A stretch of 64,000 nucleotides of DNA from positions 124,001 through 188,000 of the forward strand of contig CAXTHH010000003.1 of assembly GCA_964244065.1 (NCBI GenBank), read 5' to 3'. Shown one piece after another: positions 44,494 through 53,868 of the stretch. Under the pieces are notes generated by a model. It did no database searches, was not told the origin of the DNA, and saw nothing but the letters and a program-made list of their open reading frames with translations. This stretch comes from JASLDZ01 sp964244065 (lineage in GTDB: Bacteria; Pseudomonadota; Alphaproteobacteria; Caulobacterales; Caulobacteraceae). The position numbers and the translations under genes are program-made. The number at the start of each line of letters is the position of its first letter. Position 1 is the first letter of the stretch.

Positions 44494-45867
44494 GTGACCT
44501 TCGCCAACCCGATCATCGCCGCCGGCCTGGGCGGGCTGACGCGCCTCTACGCGGAGCGCGCGGTGACGCCGGTGGAGGCGTGCGAGGCCTACCTGTCGCG
44601 CATCGCGGGGCTGGACGGGGCGCTGGGCGCCTTCAACCACGTGGACGCGGAAGGCGCGCGGGCCGCCGCCCACGCCAGCGCCGAGCGATGGCGGCGGGGC
44701 GAGGCCCTCTCGCTGCTCGACGGCGCGCCCATCGCCATCAAGGCCAACGTCGCCGTCCGGGGCTGGCCCTGGCACGCGGGCATCGGCGCCTACCGCACGC
44801 GGCTCGCGCCGGAGGACGCGGCGCTGGTGCGGCGGCTGCGCGACGGCGGCGCCGTGCTCCTGGGCCTGACCAACATGCACGAGGGCGCCTACGGGGCGGT
44901 GACGGACAATCCGCACTTCGGCCGGACGCACAACCCGTGGAACTTCGACCTGACGGCGGGCGGCTCGTCGGGCGGCTCCGGCGCGGCGGTGGCGGCGGGG
45001 CTTTGCGCGGCGGCCATCGGCACGGACACTCTGGGCTCCGTGCGCATCCCGTCCGCCTTCTGCGGCCTGTTCGGGCACAAGCCTGGGCCGGGCCTCGCGC
45101 CCACGGCGGGCATCATCCCTATGGCCTGGACGCTGGACACCGCCGGCGTCCACGCCCGCTCGGCGGACGACGCGGCGCAGCTGTTCGCCGGCATCTGCGC
45201 CGCGGAGCCCGAGCTCGCCAGCGACATCGCCGAGCCTGCCTCGCTGGAGACGCTGGCCGAGGGCTTCGCGCACGCCCCCCTCGGCATCCTGGCGGTGGAG
45301 GGGGTGAAGCTCGCGCCCTCGGCCATGGAGGGGCTGGAGCGCGCCTGGGCGGACGCCCGGGCCGCAGGGCTGGCGGTGGAGCCCGTGCGCGCCGCGCCGG
45401 TGGACCTGCCGTCGCTGCGCCGCCTCGGCCTGTTCATCTCGGGCGCCGAGAGCGCGGTGGAACATGCGGAGGCGCTGGCGCGCGACCCGGCCGGCTTCTC
45501 CGACGCGTACCGCGGGCGGCTGGAGAAGGCAGCGGGCAAGTCGGCCCCCGACCTCGCCCGCGCCTACCGCGAGCTGCAGGCCGCGTCCGACGCGATCCGC
45601 GAGGCGCTGTCGGGCTACGCCGCCGTGCTCCTGCCCACCACGCCCCTGGCGGCCTTCCCGTTCGACCGGCCGCAGCCGGAGTCCACCGCCGAGCTGACCA
45701 CGCTGGCCAGCGTCGCCGGCCTGGCCGCCACCGCCTTCCCCGTGGGGCTGGACGACGAGGGGCTGCCGCGCTCGGTGCAGGCGGTGGGCTGGGACGACGA
45801 CGTCACCCTCGGCCTCGCCAAGCTGCTGGCGGTCGATCCCGGGGCGCCCCCCGCCTACCGGGGCTGA
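44494..45867 (+). CDS. amidase signature family amidohydrolase
   Basis: A 457-residue cytoplasmic amidase with the Ser-Ser-Lys triad: lysine in IAIKANVAV, the cis-serine in TAGGSSGGSGAAVAAG and the nucleophile in DTLGSVRIPSAF. The GTG at 44494 (MTFANPIIAAG) was preferred; a GTG five codons earlier at 44479 is possible. No signal peptide is seen, unlike the second amidase at 60298. Allophanate-hydrolase-like and glutamyl-tRNA amidotransferase-A-like relatives exist; the substrate is unknown. Confidence 0.88.
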   Translation: MTFANPIIAAGLGGLTRLYAERAVTPVEACEAYLSRIAGLDGALGAFNHVDAEGARAAAHASAERWRRGEALSLLDGAPIAIKANVAVRGWPWHAGIGAYRTRLAPEDAALVRRLRDGGAVLLGLTNMHEGAYGAVTDNPHFGRTHNPWNFDLTAGGSSGGSGAAVAAGLCAAAIGTDTLGSVRIPSAFCGLFGHKPGPGLAPTAGIIPMAWTLDTAGVHARSADDAAQLFAGICAAEPELASDIAEPASLETLAEGFAHAPLGILAVEGVKLAPSAMEGLERAWADARAAGLAVEPVRAAPVDLPSLRRLGLFISGAESAVEHAEALARDPAGFSDAYRGRLEKAAGKSAPDLARAYRELQAASDAIREALSGYAAVLLPTTPLAAFPFDRPQPESTAELTTLASVAGLAATAFPVGLDDEGLPRSVQAVGWDDDVTLGLAKLLAVDPGAPPAYRG

Positions 45868-45876
45868 GCCTCTATC

Positions 45877-45975
45877 ATCCGCTCATCCCCGCGAAGCGGG
45901 GATCTCCTTCCAGGAGAGCGGGACCGTGGTGCGCGAGTCGGCGCGAGATCCCCGCCGTCGCGGGGATGAGCGGAT
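45877..45975. repeat. repeat family C, copy 2
   Basis: TCCGCTCATCCCCGCGAAGC on the left mirrors GCCGTCGCGGGGATGAGCGGA on the right. It separates the convergent amidase and glycosyltransferase genes. Confidence 0.85.
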
Positions 45976-45982
45976 GTGAGGG

Positions 45983-47059
45983 TTAGGCCGCGGCCCGACG
46001 CTCCCGGGCGGCCATCAGCGCCATTTCCAGCTCGCCCGCGCGGTGGTCGGCCGTGTGCTCGGCGAGCACGCGGGCGCGGAAGGCGGCGGCCAGGGCGTCG
46101 CGCTCCGCCTCCGGCGCGGCGAGCACCGCCAGAACCGCCTCCGGCGTCTCGGCCAGCCGGATCTCCCGGTCGGGCGTGAACAGCTCCGGCAGGCCCTCCC
46201 AGACGTCGGACACCACGGGGCAGCCGCAGGCGCCCGCCTCGAACAGGCGGACAGACGGGCTCCAGCCGGCGGCGATCATGTCGGCGCGGGTGACGTTCAG
46301 CGTCCAGCGGCTGGCGGCGTAGAACTCGGGGTGGTCGGCCGGGCCCACGTGCTCGAAGCGCTCCACGTTGCCTGGCCAGGCGATGTCGGCCGGGTACTGC
46401 GGCCCGGCCACGGCGAAGCGCAGGTGCGGCGCGCGGCGCGCGGGCTCCAGCAGCAGGCGCTCCAGCGTCGGCTGCCGGTCGGGGCTGTAGGTGCCGAGGT
46501 AGGAGAGGTCCCACCGCCTGGCCGCGCCCTCGACGGGGCGGTAGCGCGCCGCGTCCACCGAGCAGTACAGCGCCAGGGCGGCCGGAGAGCCATACTCGCG
46601 CTCCAGCCGGGCCAGCGTCGGCCCGCCCGTGAAGGAGAGGTAGGCCGCATAGCCGGGCACCAGCTCTGGGCTGAGGTACTCGAAGTCGCCGCGCGCCAGC
46701 TTGGCCAGGGTGACCGGCGTGTCGATGTCGTAGAAGGCCGCCGGCCCGCGCGCGACGGCCTGCGCCCAGCGGCCAACGGCCACCCCCTCCGGCACATAGG
46801 AGCCGACGATCACCGCGTCGGCGGCGGCCACCTCCGCCCGGTGCGCCTCGAGCCCCGCGAGGTCGTCGTAGAAGCGCAGCGCGCAGAAGTCCGGATCGGG
46901 CAGGTCGCGGTGGTCGCCCCGGTACCAGGGCACGTCGCGCTCGAGGAAGGTCACCTGGCCCCCGCGCGCCGCGAACGCCTTGAGCAGGGCGCGATAGGTC
47001 GTGGCGTGCCCGTTTCCCCAGGCGGAGGACAGGGAGAGGCCGAAGACGACGAGGTTCAT
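45983..47059 (-). CDS. glycosyltransferase, CgeB/GT1-like
   Basis: A 358-residue GT-B-type glycosyltransferase, last in the leftward glycan operon. The N terminus is MNLVVFGLSLSSAWGNGHAT. The nucleotide-sugar-binding end shows WDLSYLGTYSPDRQPTLERL, FVGP-like ERFEHVGPADHPEFYAAS and SVRLFEAGACGCPVVSD, with the donor-binding glutamate, as in CgeB/spore-maturation-type transferases. The ATG at 47059 lies 4 bases from a family B repeat whose purine-rich end occupies the ribosome-binding position. Donor and acceptor are unknown. Confidence 0.82.
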   Translation of the reverse strand: MNLVVFGLSLSSAWGNGHATTYRALLKAFAARGGQVTFLERDVPWYRGDHRDLPDPDFCALRFYDDLAGLEAHRAEVAAADAVIVGSYVPEGVAVGRWAQAVARGPAAFYDIDTPVTLAKLARGDFEYLSPELVPGYAAYLSFTGGPTLARLEREYGSPAALALYCSVDAARYRPVEGAARRWDLSYLGTYSPDRQPTLERLLLEPARRAPHLRFAVAGPQYPADIAWPGNVERFEHVGPADHPEFYAASRWTLNVTRADMIAAGWSPSVRLFEAGACGCPVVSDVWEGLPELFTPDREIRLAETPEAVLAVLAAPEAERDALAAAFRARVLAEHTADHRAGELEMALMAARERRAAA

Positions 47060-47063
47060 GCCT

Positions 47064-47234
47064 CTTCTCCCTCCCCCCCGTGGGGAGGGGGGGCCAGCCG
47101 CAGGCTGGTGGGTGGGGGGCCGCAGCGAAGAGGGTCGCGGGTGGCGGCGCGCAGACCGGGCCGGCGTCGCATGCGAGGACCCCCACCCACCCCGCTTCGC
47201 GCGGTCCCCCCTCCCCACAAGGGGGAGGGAGAAG
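47064..47234. repeat. repeat family B, copy 3
   Basis: Left end CTTCTCCCTCCCCCCCGTGG with GGCCAGCCGCAGGCTGGTGG, right end CCACCCCGCTTCGCGCGGTC with CCTCCCCACAAGGGGGAGGG. Read on the minus strand, the left end gives GGAGGGAGAAGAGGC immediately before the ATG of the glycosyltransferase gene. Confidence 0.9.
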
Positions 47235-47246
47235 AAGACGCCGCGC

Positions 47247-48341
47247 TCACGCCGCCAGGCTCCGTTTACGGACCACCGCGTCGCGCAGCAGGGCGTCCAC
47301 CTGCGCGCCGCGTTTCTCGTAGGTGTGGTCGCGCAGGATGCGGGCTCGGGCGGCGTCGCCGATCTCGCGGGCGCGCTCGGGCGTCAGCGCCGCCACGTGG
47401 TCGGCCACGTCCTGCCCGTCGCGGGCGACCAGCACCTCGACGTCGGGCTCCAGGAACATGGGGATGCCCTCCCAGTGGTCGGTGATCAGGCAGCCGCCCG
47501 CGCCCGCCGCCTCGAACACGCGGGTCGCGGGGGAGAAGCCGATGGCCGCCATGGAGTCCCGCGCCACGTTCAGCACGGCCAGCGGACTCGTGTTGAAGGC
47601 GTTGTGGTCGGCCGTGTAGACGTGCCCTATCGCCTGAACGTTCGCCGGCATGCCCTTGTCGCGCCAGCCGTTTCCGCCGATCAGGAAGCGCCGCTCCGGC
47701 TGCAGGGCGGCGGCGCGCAGGAAGAATTCCTCCACCCGCGCCTCCCGATCCGGCAGGCGGTTGGCCAGGAAGTTCAGGTCGGCGCGGAACCGCGGCTCGG
47801 GCGGGGCCGGATGGTGGGTCTGGGGATCGAGGGCGTTGTACACGGGCGTGCAGGCGGCCGCCCCGAAGCCGGTGTAGGCGCTCACCACCGGCTGGCCCCC
47901 GCCGTAGGTGAGCACGTGGTCGAGCCGCGGCAGCGCCCGGCGGGTGGGATGGTCGGCCCCGGCGTCGCGCAGCTCCTCCAGGGTGGCGGCGGCGTCCACG
48001 TCCCAGAACACGGCGAGCGAGTGCGGCGCGACCGCCTCCAAGACGCCGGCCAGGAGCAGGTCGTCGAACACGCCCACGCCGCTCGCCTTGACCACCACGT
48101 CGGCGGTGCGACCCTCGGCGAGCACGGCGCGGGCGGCCTCCTCGGTCGCCGGGTAGACCACCGAGCGGGCGTAGGCCACGTGCTCCAGGTCGCGGTGCTG
48201 CTGCCGCTCGAAGGCGTCGGGCTCATAGAAGGTGATCTCCCAGCCGCGCCGGTGCAGCTGGCTCAGGACGCCCCGGTAATAAGTGGCCGCGCCGTTCCAG
48301 TAGGAGCTGACCAGGCTGGAGCCGTAGAAGGCCATCTTCAT
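47247..48341 (-). CDS. glycosyltransferase, CgeB/GT1-like
   Basis: A 364-residue glycosyltransferase of the same group as its neighbours: N-terminal MAFYGSSLVSSYWNGAATYY, then WEITFYEPDAFERQQHRD and a C-terminal donor site FSPATRVFEAAGAGGCLITD followed by WEGIPMFLEPDVEVLVA. The N terminus resembles the protein at 48338-49453 (motifs SYWNGAATYYRG and SCWNHGNAHFLRG), so these are probably duplicated genes. Its ATG overlaps the upstream stop by ATGA. Confidence 0.82.
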   Translation of the reverse strand: MKMAFYGSSLVSSYWNGAATYYRGVLSQLHRRGWEITFYEPDAFERQQHRDLEHVAYARSVVYPATEEAARAVLAEGRTADVVVKASGVGVFDDLLLAGVLEAVAPHSLAVFWDVDAAATLEELRDAGADHPTRRALPRLDHVLTYGGGQPVVSAYTGFGAAACTPVYNALDPQTHHPAPPEPRFRADLNFLANRLPDREARVEEFFLRAAALQPERRFLIGGNGWRDKGMPANVQAIGHVYTADHNAFNTSPLAVLNVARDSMAAIGFSPATRVFEAAGAGGCLITDHWEGIPMFLEPDVEVLVARDGQDVADHVAALTPERAREIGDAARARILRDHTYEKRGAQVDALLRDAVVRKRSLAA

Positions 48342-49453
48342 CGGGCGGTCTCCAGGGCCGGGGTTCGAAGTTGCGCGAGCACGGTCAGGAGCTCGTCGGC
48401 CCGGTGGGCGCAGGTGTGGCGCGCACGGATCGTCTCCAGCCCGTGGCGGACGAGCGAGGCGCGCAGGTCCGCGTCGGCGGCCACGTCGCGCAGGGCGCGG
48501 GTCATCGCGGCGCCGTCGGGGAGCATGAGGACGTCGGTCCCGACGCGGAACAGCCCCTCGTCGTCGCGCCAGGGCGCGGAGAGCAGCGGGACGCCGCAGG
48601 CGAGGGCCTCGAACACGCGGATGGTCGGGATGCCGGGCAGCACGGTCGTGTAGAAGCGGCGCGGCACATGCACCGTGGCCAGCCGACCGGCGAAGATCTC
48701 GGGCGCCCGGGCGTTGGGCGCCCAGCCGCGGTAGGCGACGCCGTAGCGCTCCAGCGTCGCCAGCGCATGCTCGGGATAGCGGACGCCGTAGATCTCCAGC
48801 GGCAGGCCGGCCTCCCGGGCGGGGCGGAACAGGAAGCTCTCCAGCTCCGCCGAGCGCTCCTCGTCGCCCCAGTTGCCGATCCAGACGAGGCCCTCGCGCT
48901 GGCGCTCGACTTCAGGCGGGCGGAAGAGGCGCGTGTCCGCCGCCTCGTGCCAGGTCCAGACGCGGCCGCCCCAGCCCCAGCGCCGGTACACCTCCGACAG
49001 CGCCTCGCCGAAGGCGAGCACGCCGTCGTAGGCGGACAGGTCGAAGGCGCCGATCGCCTCCGGGTCGCTGACGGCCCGGTGGTGCGTGTCGTGGAACAGG
49101 AGCGTGAAGCGCCCTCCCCGCCTCCGCAGCCCGCCGACCGCGGCCACCAGCGCAGGATCGTTCCACTCGTGCACGATCACCGCGTCGGCGCCGTCCAACA
49201 GGGGCGCAAGGTCGGCGGCGGGGTCGAACTCGCGCACGGCGCCCTGCAGGTCGGGGTAGGCGTCGCGCCAAGCGTCGAGCCCCGCCTCGCCCCCGTCGGC
49301 CAGGAGGTTCTGCAGGCTCCACGCGCCCGCAGGCTCGTAGGCGACGACCTCGTGCCCGCGCGCGACCAGCTCCCGCAGCACGCCTCGCAGGAAGTGCGCG
49401 TTGCCGTGGTTCCAGCAGCTCCGCAGCGAGTGGGTGAAGTAGACGATCCGCAT
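48338..49453 (-). CDS. glycosyltransferase, CgeB/GT1-like
   Basis: A 371-residue glycosyltransferase starting MRIVYFTHSLRSCWNHGNAH. The middle carries LLFHDTHHRAVSDPE and DGVLAFGEALSEVY; the C-terminal half has WIGNWGDEERSAELESFLF, YRGWAPNARAPEIFAG and the donor motif TIRVFEALACGVPLLSA. Upstream and downstream genes are joined by stop/start overlaps (TGATG and ATGA). It probably adds one sugar to the shared acceptor of this operon. Confidence 0.82.
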   Translation of the reverse strand: MRIVYFTHSLRSCWNHGNAHFLRGVLRELVARGHEVVAYEPAGAWSLQNLLADGGEAGLDAWRDAYPDLQGAVREFDPAADLAPLLDGADAVIVHEWNDPALVAAVGGLRRRGGRFTLLFHDTHHRAVSDPEAIGAFDLSAYDGVLAFGEALSEVYRRWGWGGRVWTWHEAADTRLFRPPEVERQREGLVWIGNWGDEERSAELESFLFRPAREAGLPLEIYGVRYPEHALATLERYGVAYRGWAPNARAPEIFAGRLATVHVPRRFYTTVLPGIPTIRVFEALACGVPLLSAPWRDDEGLFRVGTDVLMLPDGAAMTRALRDVAADADLRASLVRHGLETIRARHTCAHRADELLTVLAQLRTPALETAR

Positions 49454-50514
49454 CAGCTTCTACGTAGCTGGCTTTCAGCGAACACGTCCACCATCCCCTG
49501 GACGAGCGCCTCCACCGTGTAGCGCCGGGCGCGCTCGCGGGCGGCGGCGCCCAGCGCCGCGCGGCGCGGCGCGTCGGCCAGGAGCGCGGCCAGGGCGACG
49601 CCCAGCGCCGGGGCGTCGCCTGCGGGGGTGAAGACCGCCGCGCCGTCCCACAGCTCGCGGAAGGTCGGGATGTCGGACAGCACCAGGGGCCGGCCCGCCT
49701 GCGCCGCCTCCAGCACCGCCAGCCCGAACGGTTCGTAGAGCGAGGGCGAGCAGAACACGGCCGCGCCCGCCAGCTGCGCCCGCAGCTCCGGCCCGGCGAG
49801 CACGCCGGGCGTGCGCAGGTGAGCGAAGCGCGCCGGATCGCCCCCGGGCGCGGCGAGCGGGCCGGCGGCGACCACGGGCGGGGACAGCCGGGCGGCCGCG
49901 GCGTCCAGCACGGCCATGCCCTTGGACTCGTCCCATAGTCGGCCGGCGGTCAGAACGTAGCCGCCGTCAGGTGCCTCCACGGCCTCGAAGCCTCGCGCGC
50001 GGCCGTTCCAGACGGCGGTCGGAGGCTCGGGCAGGCGGTACTCGGCCTGCACCGCGGCCGCAAAGGCGCGCGTGGGCGCCACCGCGCGGTCGCAGGCCAG
50101 CAGGCCGCGGCGGGCGAGGTCGTAGCGCCAGGCGATGTCGTCGGGCCAGGGCTCATCGCCGCGGACGGCGCGCCACCAGGTCGCCGTGCAGGAGTGCTGC
50201 ACGGCGACCACCGGAGCCTCGAACACAGCCTCGGCGCCGTAAGCGGGACTGTTCAGCTGCACGAGGTCCGCCCCGTGCGCCGCGGCGAGCCTGGCCAGCG
50301 CCGCCCCGGCGTCTGTCACCTCCTCCGGCCGTTGCGCCAGCCAGTCGAGCGGGAGGCCGGTCGCGAGCACCTCCACGTCACCCGGCGGCGCTTCGGGCGG
50401 CGGGCCGTTCACGGCCAGCACCACCTCCCATCCGTGCGCGCGCAGGCCGCGGGCGAGGTCGAGGGCGTACGTCCACACGCCGCCGACCGCGTCCGCGGTC
50501 ATGAACAGCTTCAC
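49453..50514 (-). CDS. glycosyltransferase family 4
   Basis: A 353-residue GT4-type enzyme beginning at GTG with KLFMTADAVGGVWTYALDLA, the usual GT-B N-terminal glycine-rich start. The C-terminal domain has LTAGRLWDESKGMAVLDAA, where phosphate-binding residues lie, and the E-x7-E donor motif in SPSLYEPFGLAVLEAAQAG. It shares its first bases with the stop codon of the Gfo/Idh/MocA gene (GTGA). Donor and acceptor are unknown. Confidence 0.88.
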   Translation of the reverse strand: MKLFMTADAVGGVWTYALDLARGLRAHGWEVVLAVNGPPPEAPPGDVEVLATGLPLDWLAQRPEEVTDAGAALARLAAAHGADLVQLNSPAYGAEAVFEAPVVAVQHSCTATWWRAVRGDEPWPDDIAWRYDLARRGLLACDRAVAPTRAFAAAVQAEYRLPEPPTAVWNGRARGFEAVEAPDGGYVLTAGRLWDESKGMAVLDAAAARLSPPVVAAGPLAAPGGDPARFAHLRTPGVLAGPELRAQLAGAAVFCSPSLYEPFGLAVLEAAQAGRPLVLSDIPTFRELWDGAAVFTPAGDAPALGVALAALLADAPRRAALGAAARERARRYTVEALVQGMVDVFAESQLRRS

Positions 50515-51506
50515 ACCGGCCGGCCGTAGAGGCGGTCGAGCACGCGGGCCACGTCGACCAGCCGCTCGGCTTCCGGGTCGAAGCGCGCGCCCGCCGCCAG
50601 CCGCCGCGCCCAGTCCGCCGCGGCGCGCCCGCCCCAGCCGGTGTCCGGCGCCTCGGCCACGGTCCAGCGGCTGTTCCCGGCGAAGCGCTCGGCTGTGAAG
50701 TCGTAGAAGGAGCCGCCCAGGTTCCGCAGACCCACGCCGCCGGCGGGGCCGTACAGCTCCGCCGAGATCACCGCGTCGACGCCCGCCTGCAGCTTCCAGC
50801 TGCACGCCAGCCGCACCACCGCCCCCGTGGCCAGGGTCAGGGTGGCGACGGCGTAGTCCTCGACCCGGTCGGTGCGCCCCGCCAGGGGCTCGCCGCCGGA
50901 GAACAGCTCGGCGGAGACGCCGGTCACCTCCGGCCAGTCCAGCGCCCACAGGGCGAGGTCGACGAGGTGGACGCCCAGGTCCAGCACGCAGCCGCCGCCC
51001 GCCTGCGCCGGGTCGTAGAACCACGGCTTGTCCGGCCCGTAGGCGTTGTGGAACACGAGGTCGCCGGCGAACACGCGCCCGAGCTCGCCCGTGCGCACCG
51101 CCTCGCGGATCGCCCGCGCCCCGGCGGTGAAGCGGTAGGACAGGTCCACCCCGAGCAGCCGGTCGGCGGCGCGGGCGGCCTCCACGCAGCCGCGCACCTC
51201 CGCGGCGGTGCGGCCCAGCGGCTTCTGGCAGAACACGGCGACCCCGCGCTCCAGCGCCGCCACGGTCTGCTCGGCGTGCAGGGCGGAGGGCGTGGCGATC
51301 ACCAGCCCGTCGAGGCCGAGCGCCAGGAGCGCGTCGAGGTCGTCCACGCACGCGGCCCCGGGAGCGAGCTTGACCGCCTCCGCCAGGCAGGCGGGCGAGG
51401 GATCGGCCACGCCCACCGCCTCGACGAGCCCCGTCGCCAGGATCGCCTCCATCCGATGCCGGCCGATCCAACCGACGCCGAGGAAGCCGATGCGGGGCGC
51501 CGTCAC
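50511..51506 (-). CDS. Gfo/Idh/MocA family oxidoreductase
   Basis: A 331-residue NAD(P)-dependent sugar dehydrogenase/reductase. The Rossmann loop is IGFLGVGWIGRHRME. The usual EKP motif reads CQKPLGRT, and GGGCVLDLGVHLVDLALW contains the catalytic-type histidine. The family includes myo-inositol dehydrogenase and UDP-sugar 3-oxidoreductases, which is relevant because an inositol-phosphate synthase gene is 4 kb away. The GTG at 51506 lies directly against the purine-rich end of a family B repeat. Confidence 0.88.
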   Translation of the reverse strand: MTAPRIGFLGVGWIGRHRMEAILATGLVEAVGVADPSPACLAEAVKLAPGAACVDDLDALLALGLDGLVIATPSALHAEQTVAALERGVAVFCQKPLGRTAAEVRGCVEAARAADRLLGVDLSYRFTAGARAIREAVRTGELGRVFAGDLVFHNAYGPDKPWFYDPAQAGGGCVLDLGVHLVDLALWALDWPEVTGVSAELFSGGEPLAGRTDRVEDYAVATLTLATGAVVRLACSWKLQAGVDAVISAELYGPAGGVGLRNLGGSFYDFTAERFAGNSRWTVAEAPDTGWGGRAAADWARRLAAGARFDPEAERLVDVARVLDRLYGRPV

Positions 51507-51676
51507 TCTCCCTCCCCCTTGTGGGGAGGGGGAACCGGCCGAAGGCTGGTGGGTGGGGGGCCGCACGCGCCACGGTCGGCTAGCCTGGCCCCGAGGGGCC
51601 AAGACTCCGAAGCTGGGCGGCTGTGGCCCCCCACCCACCGGCTTCGCCGGTCCCCCCTCCCCACGAGGGGGAGGGA
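51507..51676. repeat. repeat family B, copy 4
   Basis: Left end CTCTCCCTCCCCCTTGTGGG, GGAACCGGCCGAAGGCTGGT; right end CACCGGCTTCGCCGGTCCCC, CTCCCCACGAGGGGGAGGGA. Between the dehydrogenase stop and the Gfo/Idh/MocA start; on the minus strand GGGGGAGGGAGA directly precedes the GTG. Confidence 0.9.
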
Positions 51677-51693
51677 TAAGACGCATCCGCCGC

Positions 51694-52659
51694 TCACATC
51701 CGCACCAGGGCCTTGAGGAAGCCGTCGGGCCGGTCGCGCGTCGCGTCCAGCGCCTCGCCCAGCCGCTCAAGCGGGTAGGTGTGCGTGTAGAGCTTCGACG
51801 GGTCGAGCCGGCCCGAGGCCACCGCCTCCACCGCCTCGTGCAGGCCGCGGACGTACATCCTGGGGTCGCGCTCGTGGGCGTTGATCACGTCGAAGCCGCG
51901 CCAGTTCCACATCTGCATGTTCACCTGGCGCGGGCCGTCCTGGTGGTAGCCGGCGATCACCAGCCGGCCGCCCTCGCGCGTCAGTTCGGCGGAGAGGTCG
52001 AGGGGCCATTGCTTGCCGACGGCCTCGATCACCCGGTCGCAGAAGACGCCGTCCGTGAGCGCCTTCACCCGCTCCAGGATCGCCCAGTGGTCCTCCATGG
52101 GGATCGTCTCGGCCGCACCCATCTCGCGCGCCACGTCCAGGCTGTACGGCCGGCGGCTGATGGCGATCACGCGCGCGCCGGCCTGGCTCGCCAGCCGGGT
52201 CAGGATCGCGCCGAGGAAGCCGATCCCGACGATGGCCACCGTCTGGCCCGCCTGGATGTCCGCGCGGCGGAAGATGTTCATGGCGCAGGCCAGGGGCTCG
52301 CCGGGGAAGGGCGTGTCGGCCAGGCTCTCCGGCAGCTTCACCACCGCGTCCGCCTCGGCGAGGTCGTACTCGGCGTAGCTCCTGAAGCTGAGCGCCGCCA
52401 CGCGATCGCCGGACCGGAGGTCGGCCACGCCCTCGCCCACCGCGTCCACCACGCCCCAGCCCTCGTGGCCGAGGTCGCCGGGCGCCGTGGGGAAGTTCAT
52501 CCACTCCGGCCCGGACCACGGGCCGAGGTTGGAGGCGCACACGCCGCAGCCTTCCAGGCGCAGCCGCACCTGTCCGGGCCCGGGTTCCGGCTTCGGGCTG
52601 GGCCGCACCTCCGCGCGGCCCGCCCCCGTGACGACGGACGCCCGCATCATATCGCTCAT
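51694..52659 (-). CDS. zinc-binding (medium-chain) alcohol dehydrogenase-like protein
   Basis: A 321-residue MDR enzyme. Catalytic-zinc positions are the cysteine in GCGVCASNLGP and GHEGWG. The Rossmann fold is VAIVGIGFLGAILTRLASQAGA with ISRRPYSLDVAREMGA. The second, structural zinc cluster of four cysteines is absent, as in several sugar-dehydrogenase-like MDRs. The frame is open further upstream only through a family C repeat, so the ATG at 52659 is preferred. It probably oxidises or reduces a sugar or nucleotide-sugar intermediate in this operon. Confidence 0.85.
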   Translation of the reverse strand: MSDMMRASVVTGAGRAEVRPSPKPEPGPGQVRLRLEGCGVCASNLGPWSGPEWMNFPTAPGDLGHEGWGVVDAVGEGVADLRSGDRVAALSFRSYAEYDLAEADAVVKLPESLADTPFPGEPLACAMNIFRRADIQAGQTVAIVGIGFLGAILTRLASQAGARVIAISRRPYSLDVAREMGAAETIPMEDHWAILERVKALTDGVFCDRVIEAVGKQWPLDLSAELTREGGRLVIAGYHQDGPRQVNMQMWNWRGFDVINAHERDPRMYVRGLHEAVEAVASGRLDPSKLYTHTYPLERLGEALDATRDRPDGFLKALVRM

Positions 52660-52660
52660 G

Positions 52661-52784
52661 ATCCGCTCATCCCCGCGGATGCGAGGACCCAATTCTGACT
52701 CCGCGCACCCAGGCCTGCGGGAGTTCGGGAAAGGGGATGCGCACCGCTCACACTGGGTCTCCGCTTCCGCGGGGATGAGCGGGG
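52661..52784. repeat. repeat family C, copy 3
   Basis: ATCCGCTCATCCCCGCGGAT at the left mirrors TCCGCTTCCGCGGGGATGAG at the right. It lies between the epimerase stop and the dehydrogenase start, ending one base from the ATG. Confidence 0.85.
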
Positions 52785-52791
52785 TGGAGGG

Positions 52792-53868
52792 TCAGCCCGC
52801 CGCCACCTTGGCCGGCTTGGGCGCGTGGCGGGGCAGGCCGCGGTGCTCGGCCAGCCAGTCGGCCAGGCCGGCGACGCCCTCGCGCCAGGGCGTGCGCGGC
52901 CTCAGCCCCAGCGCGCGCTCGGCCTCGCGCATGTCGGCGACGAAGAAGCGCTGATCGCCCTGCCGCCAGCCGGCGTAGTCCACCTTCACCGGGCGGCCGA
53001 TCTCCTGGCCGATGAAGGCGATCAGCTCGCGCAGGCTGACCGCGTTGTCAGGCCCGCCGCCCAGGTTGAGCGCCCGGCCGCGCACCGCCTCGATGCGGTC
53101 CAGGGCGGCGAGGTAGGCGTCCACCACGTCGCCTACCTGCAGGATGTCGCGCACCTGCCGGCCGTCGCCGTAGAGGGTGACGCCCTCGCCCTCCAGGGCG
53201 CGGATCAGGAAGTGGGCGACCCAGCCCTGGTCCTCCGTGCCCATCTGGCGGGGGCCGTAGACGCAGCTCATGCGCATGACGCACGTGGGCAGGTCGTAGG
53301 AGCGCGCCCAGTCGAGCACGTACTGGTCGGCCGCGCCCTTCGAGCACCCGTAAGGCGTGTGGAAGTCGAGCGGCCGCGCCTCGGAGACGCCATGGTCGCG
53401 CAGCTCGGCGTCCACGGGCGCATAGCGGTCGCCCTGGCGCTCGAAGGCCATGTCGGCGAGGTCGCCATAGACCTTGTTGGTGCTCGCGAAGACCACGGGC
53501 GTGCGGCGGCCGGTGGCGCGCACGGCCTCCAGCAGCGCCAGCGTGGCGCGGACGTTCACGTCGAAGTCCTCGACGGGCTCGACCAGGCTGGTGGTCACCG
53601 CCACCTGCGCCGCCATGTGGAAGACAGCCGAGGCGCCCGCGACCGCCTGCGCCAGGCGCGCGTGGTCGCGCACGTCGGCCGTGATCACCTCCAGCCGGTC
53701 GCCGTGGCGCCCGTGCAGCCAGTCGACGTTGGCCTGCACGCCGGCCCGGGCGATCGAGTCGTAGACCCGCACCCGCCGCCCATCCCGCAGCAGCCGGTCG
53801 GCGATGTTGGAGCCGATGAAGCCGGCGCCGCCGGTGACGAGGACCGGGCCCTGAGCCTCGCCGCTCAC
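52792..53868 (-). CDS. NAD-dependent epimerase/dehydratase, CDP-tyvelose/paratose 2-epimerase-like
   Basis: A 358-residue extended SDR. It has the cofactor loop LVTGGAGFIGSNIADRLL, the substrate strand FASTNKVYGD, the catalytic YxxxK in TPYGCSKGAADQYV, and RMSCVYGPRQMGTEDQGWVAHF, which is characteristic of RfbE-like nucleotide-sugar 2-epimerases. It begins at GTG overlapping the stop of the upstream SDR gene and probably makes a nucleotide-sugar donor used by the downstream transferases. The nucleotide and sugar are not certain. Confidence 0.85.
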   Translation of the reverse strand: MSGEAQGPVLVTGGAGFIGSNIADRLLRDGRRVRVYDSIARAGVQANVDWLHGRHGDRLEVITADVRDHARLAQAVAGASAVFHMAAQVAVTTSLVEPVEDFDVNVRATLALLEAVRATGRRTPVVFASTNKVYGDLADMAFERQGDRYAPVDAELRDHGVSEARPLDFHTPYGCSKGAADQYVLDWARSYDLPTCVMRMSCVYGPRQMGTEDQGWVAHFLIRALEGEGVTLYGDGRQVRDILQVGDVVDAYLAALDRIEAVRGRALNLGGGPDNAVSLRELIAFIGQEIGRPVKVDYAGWRQGDQRFFVADMREAERALGLRPRTPWREGVAGLADWLAEHRGLPRHAPKPAKVAAG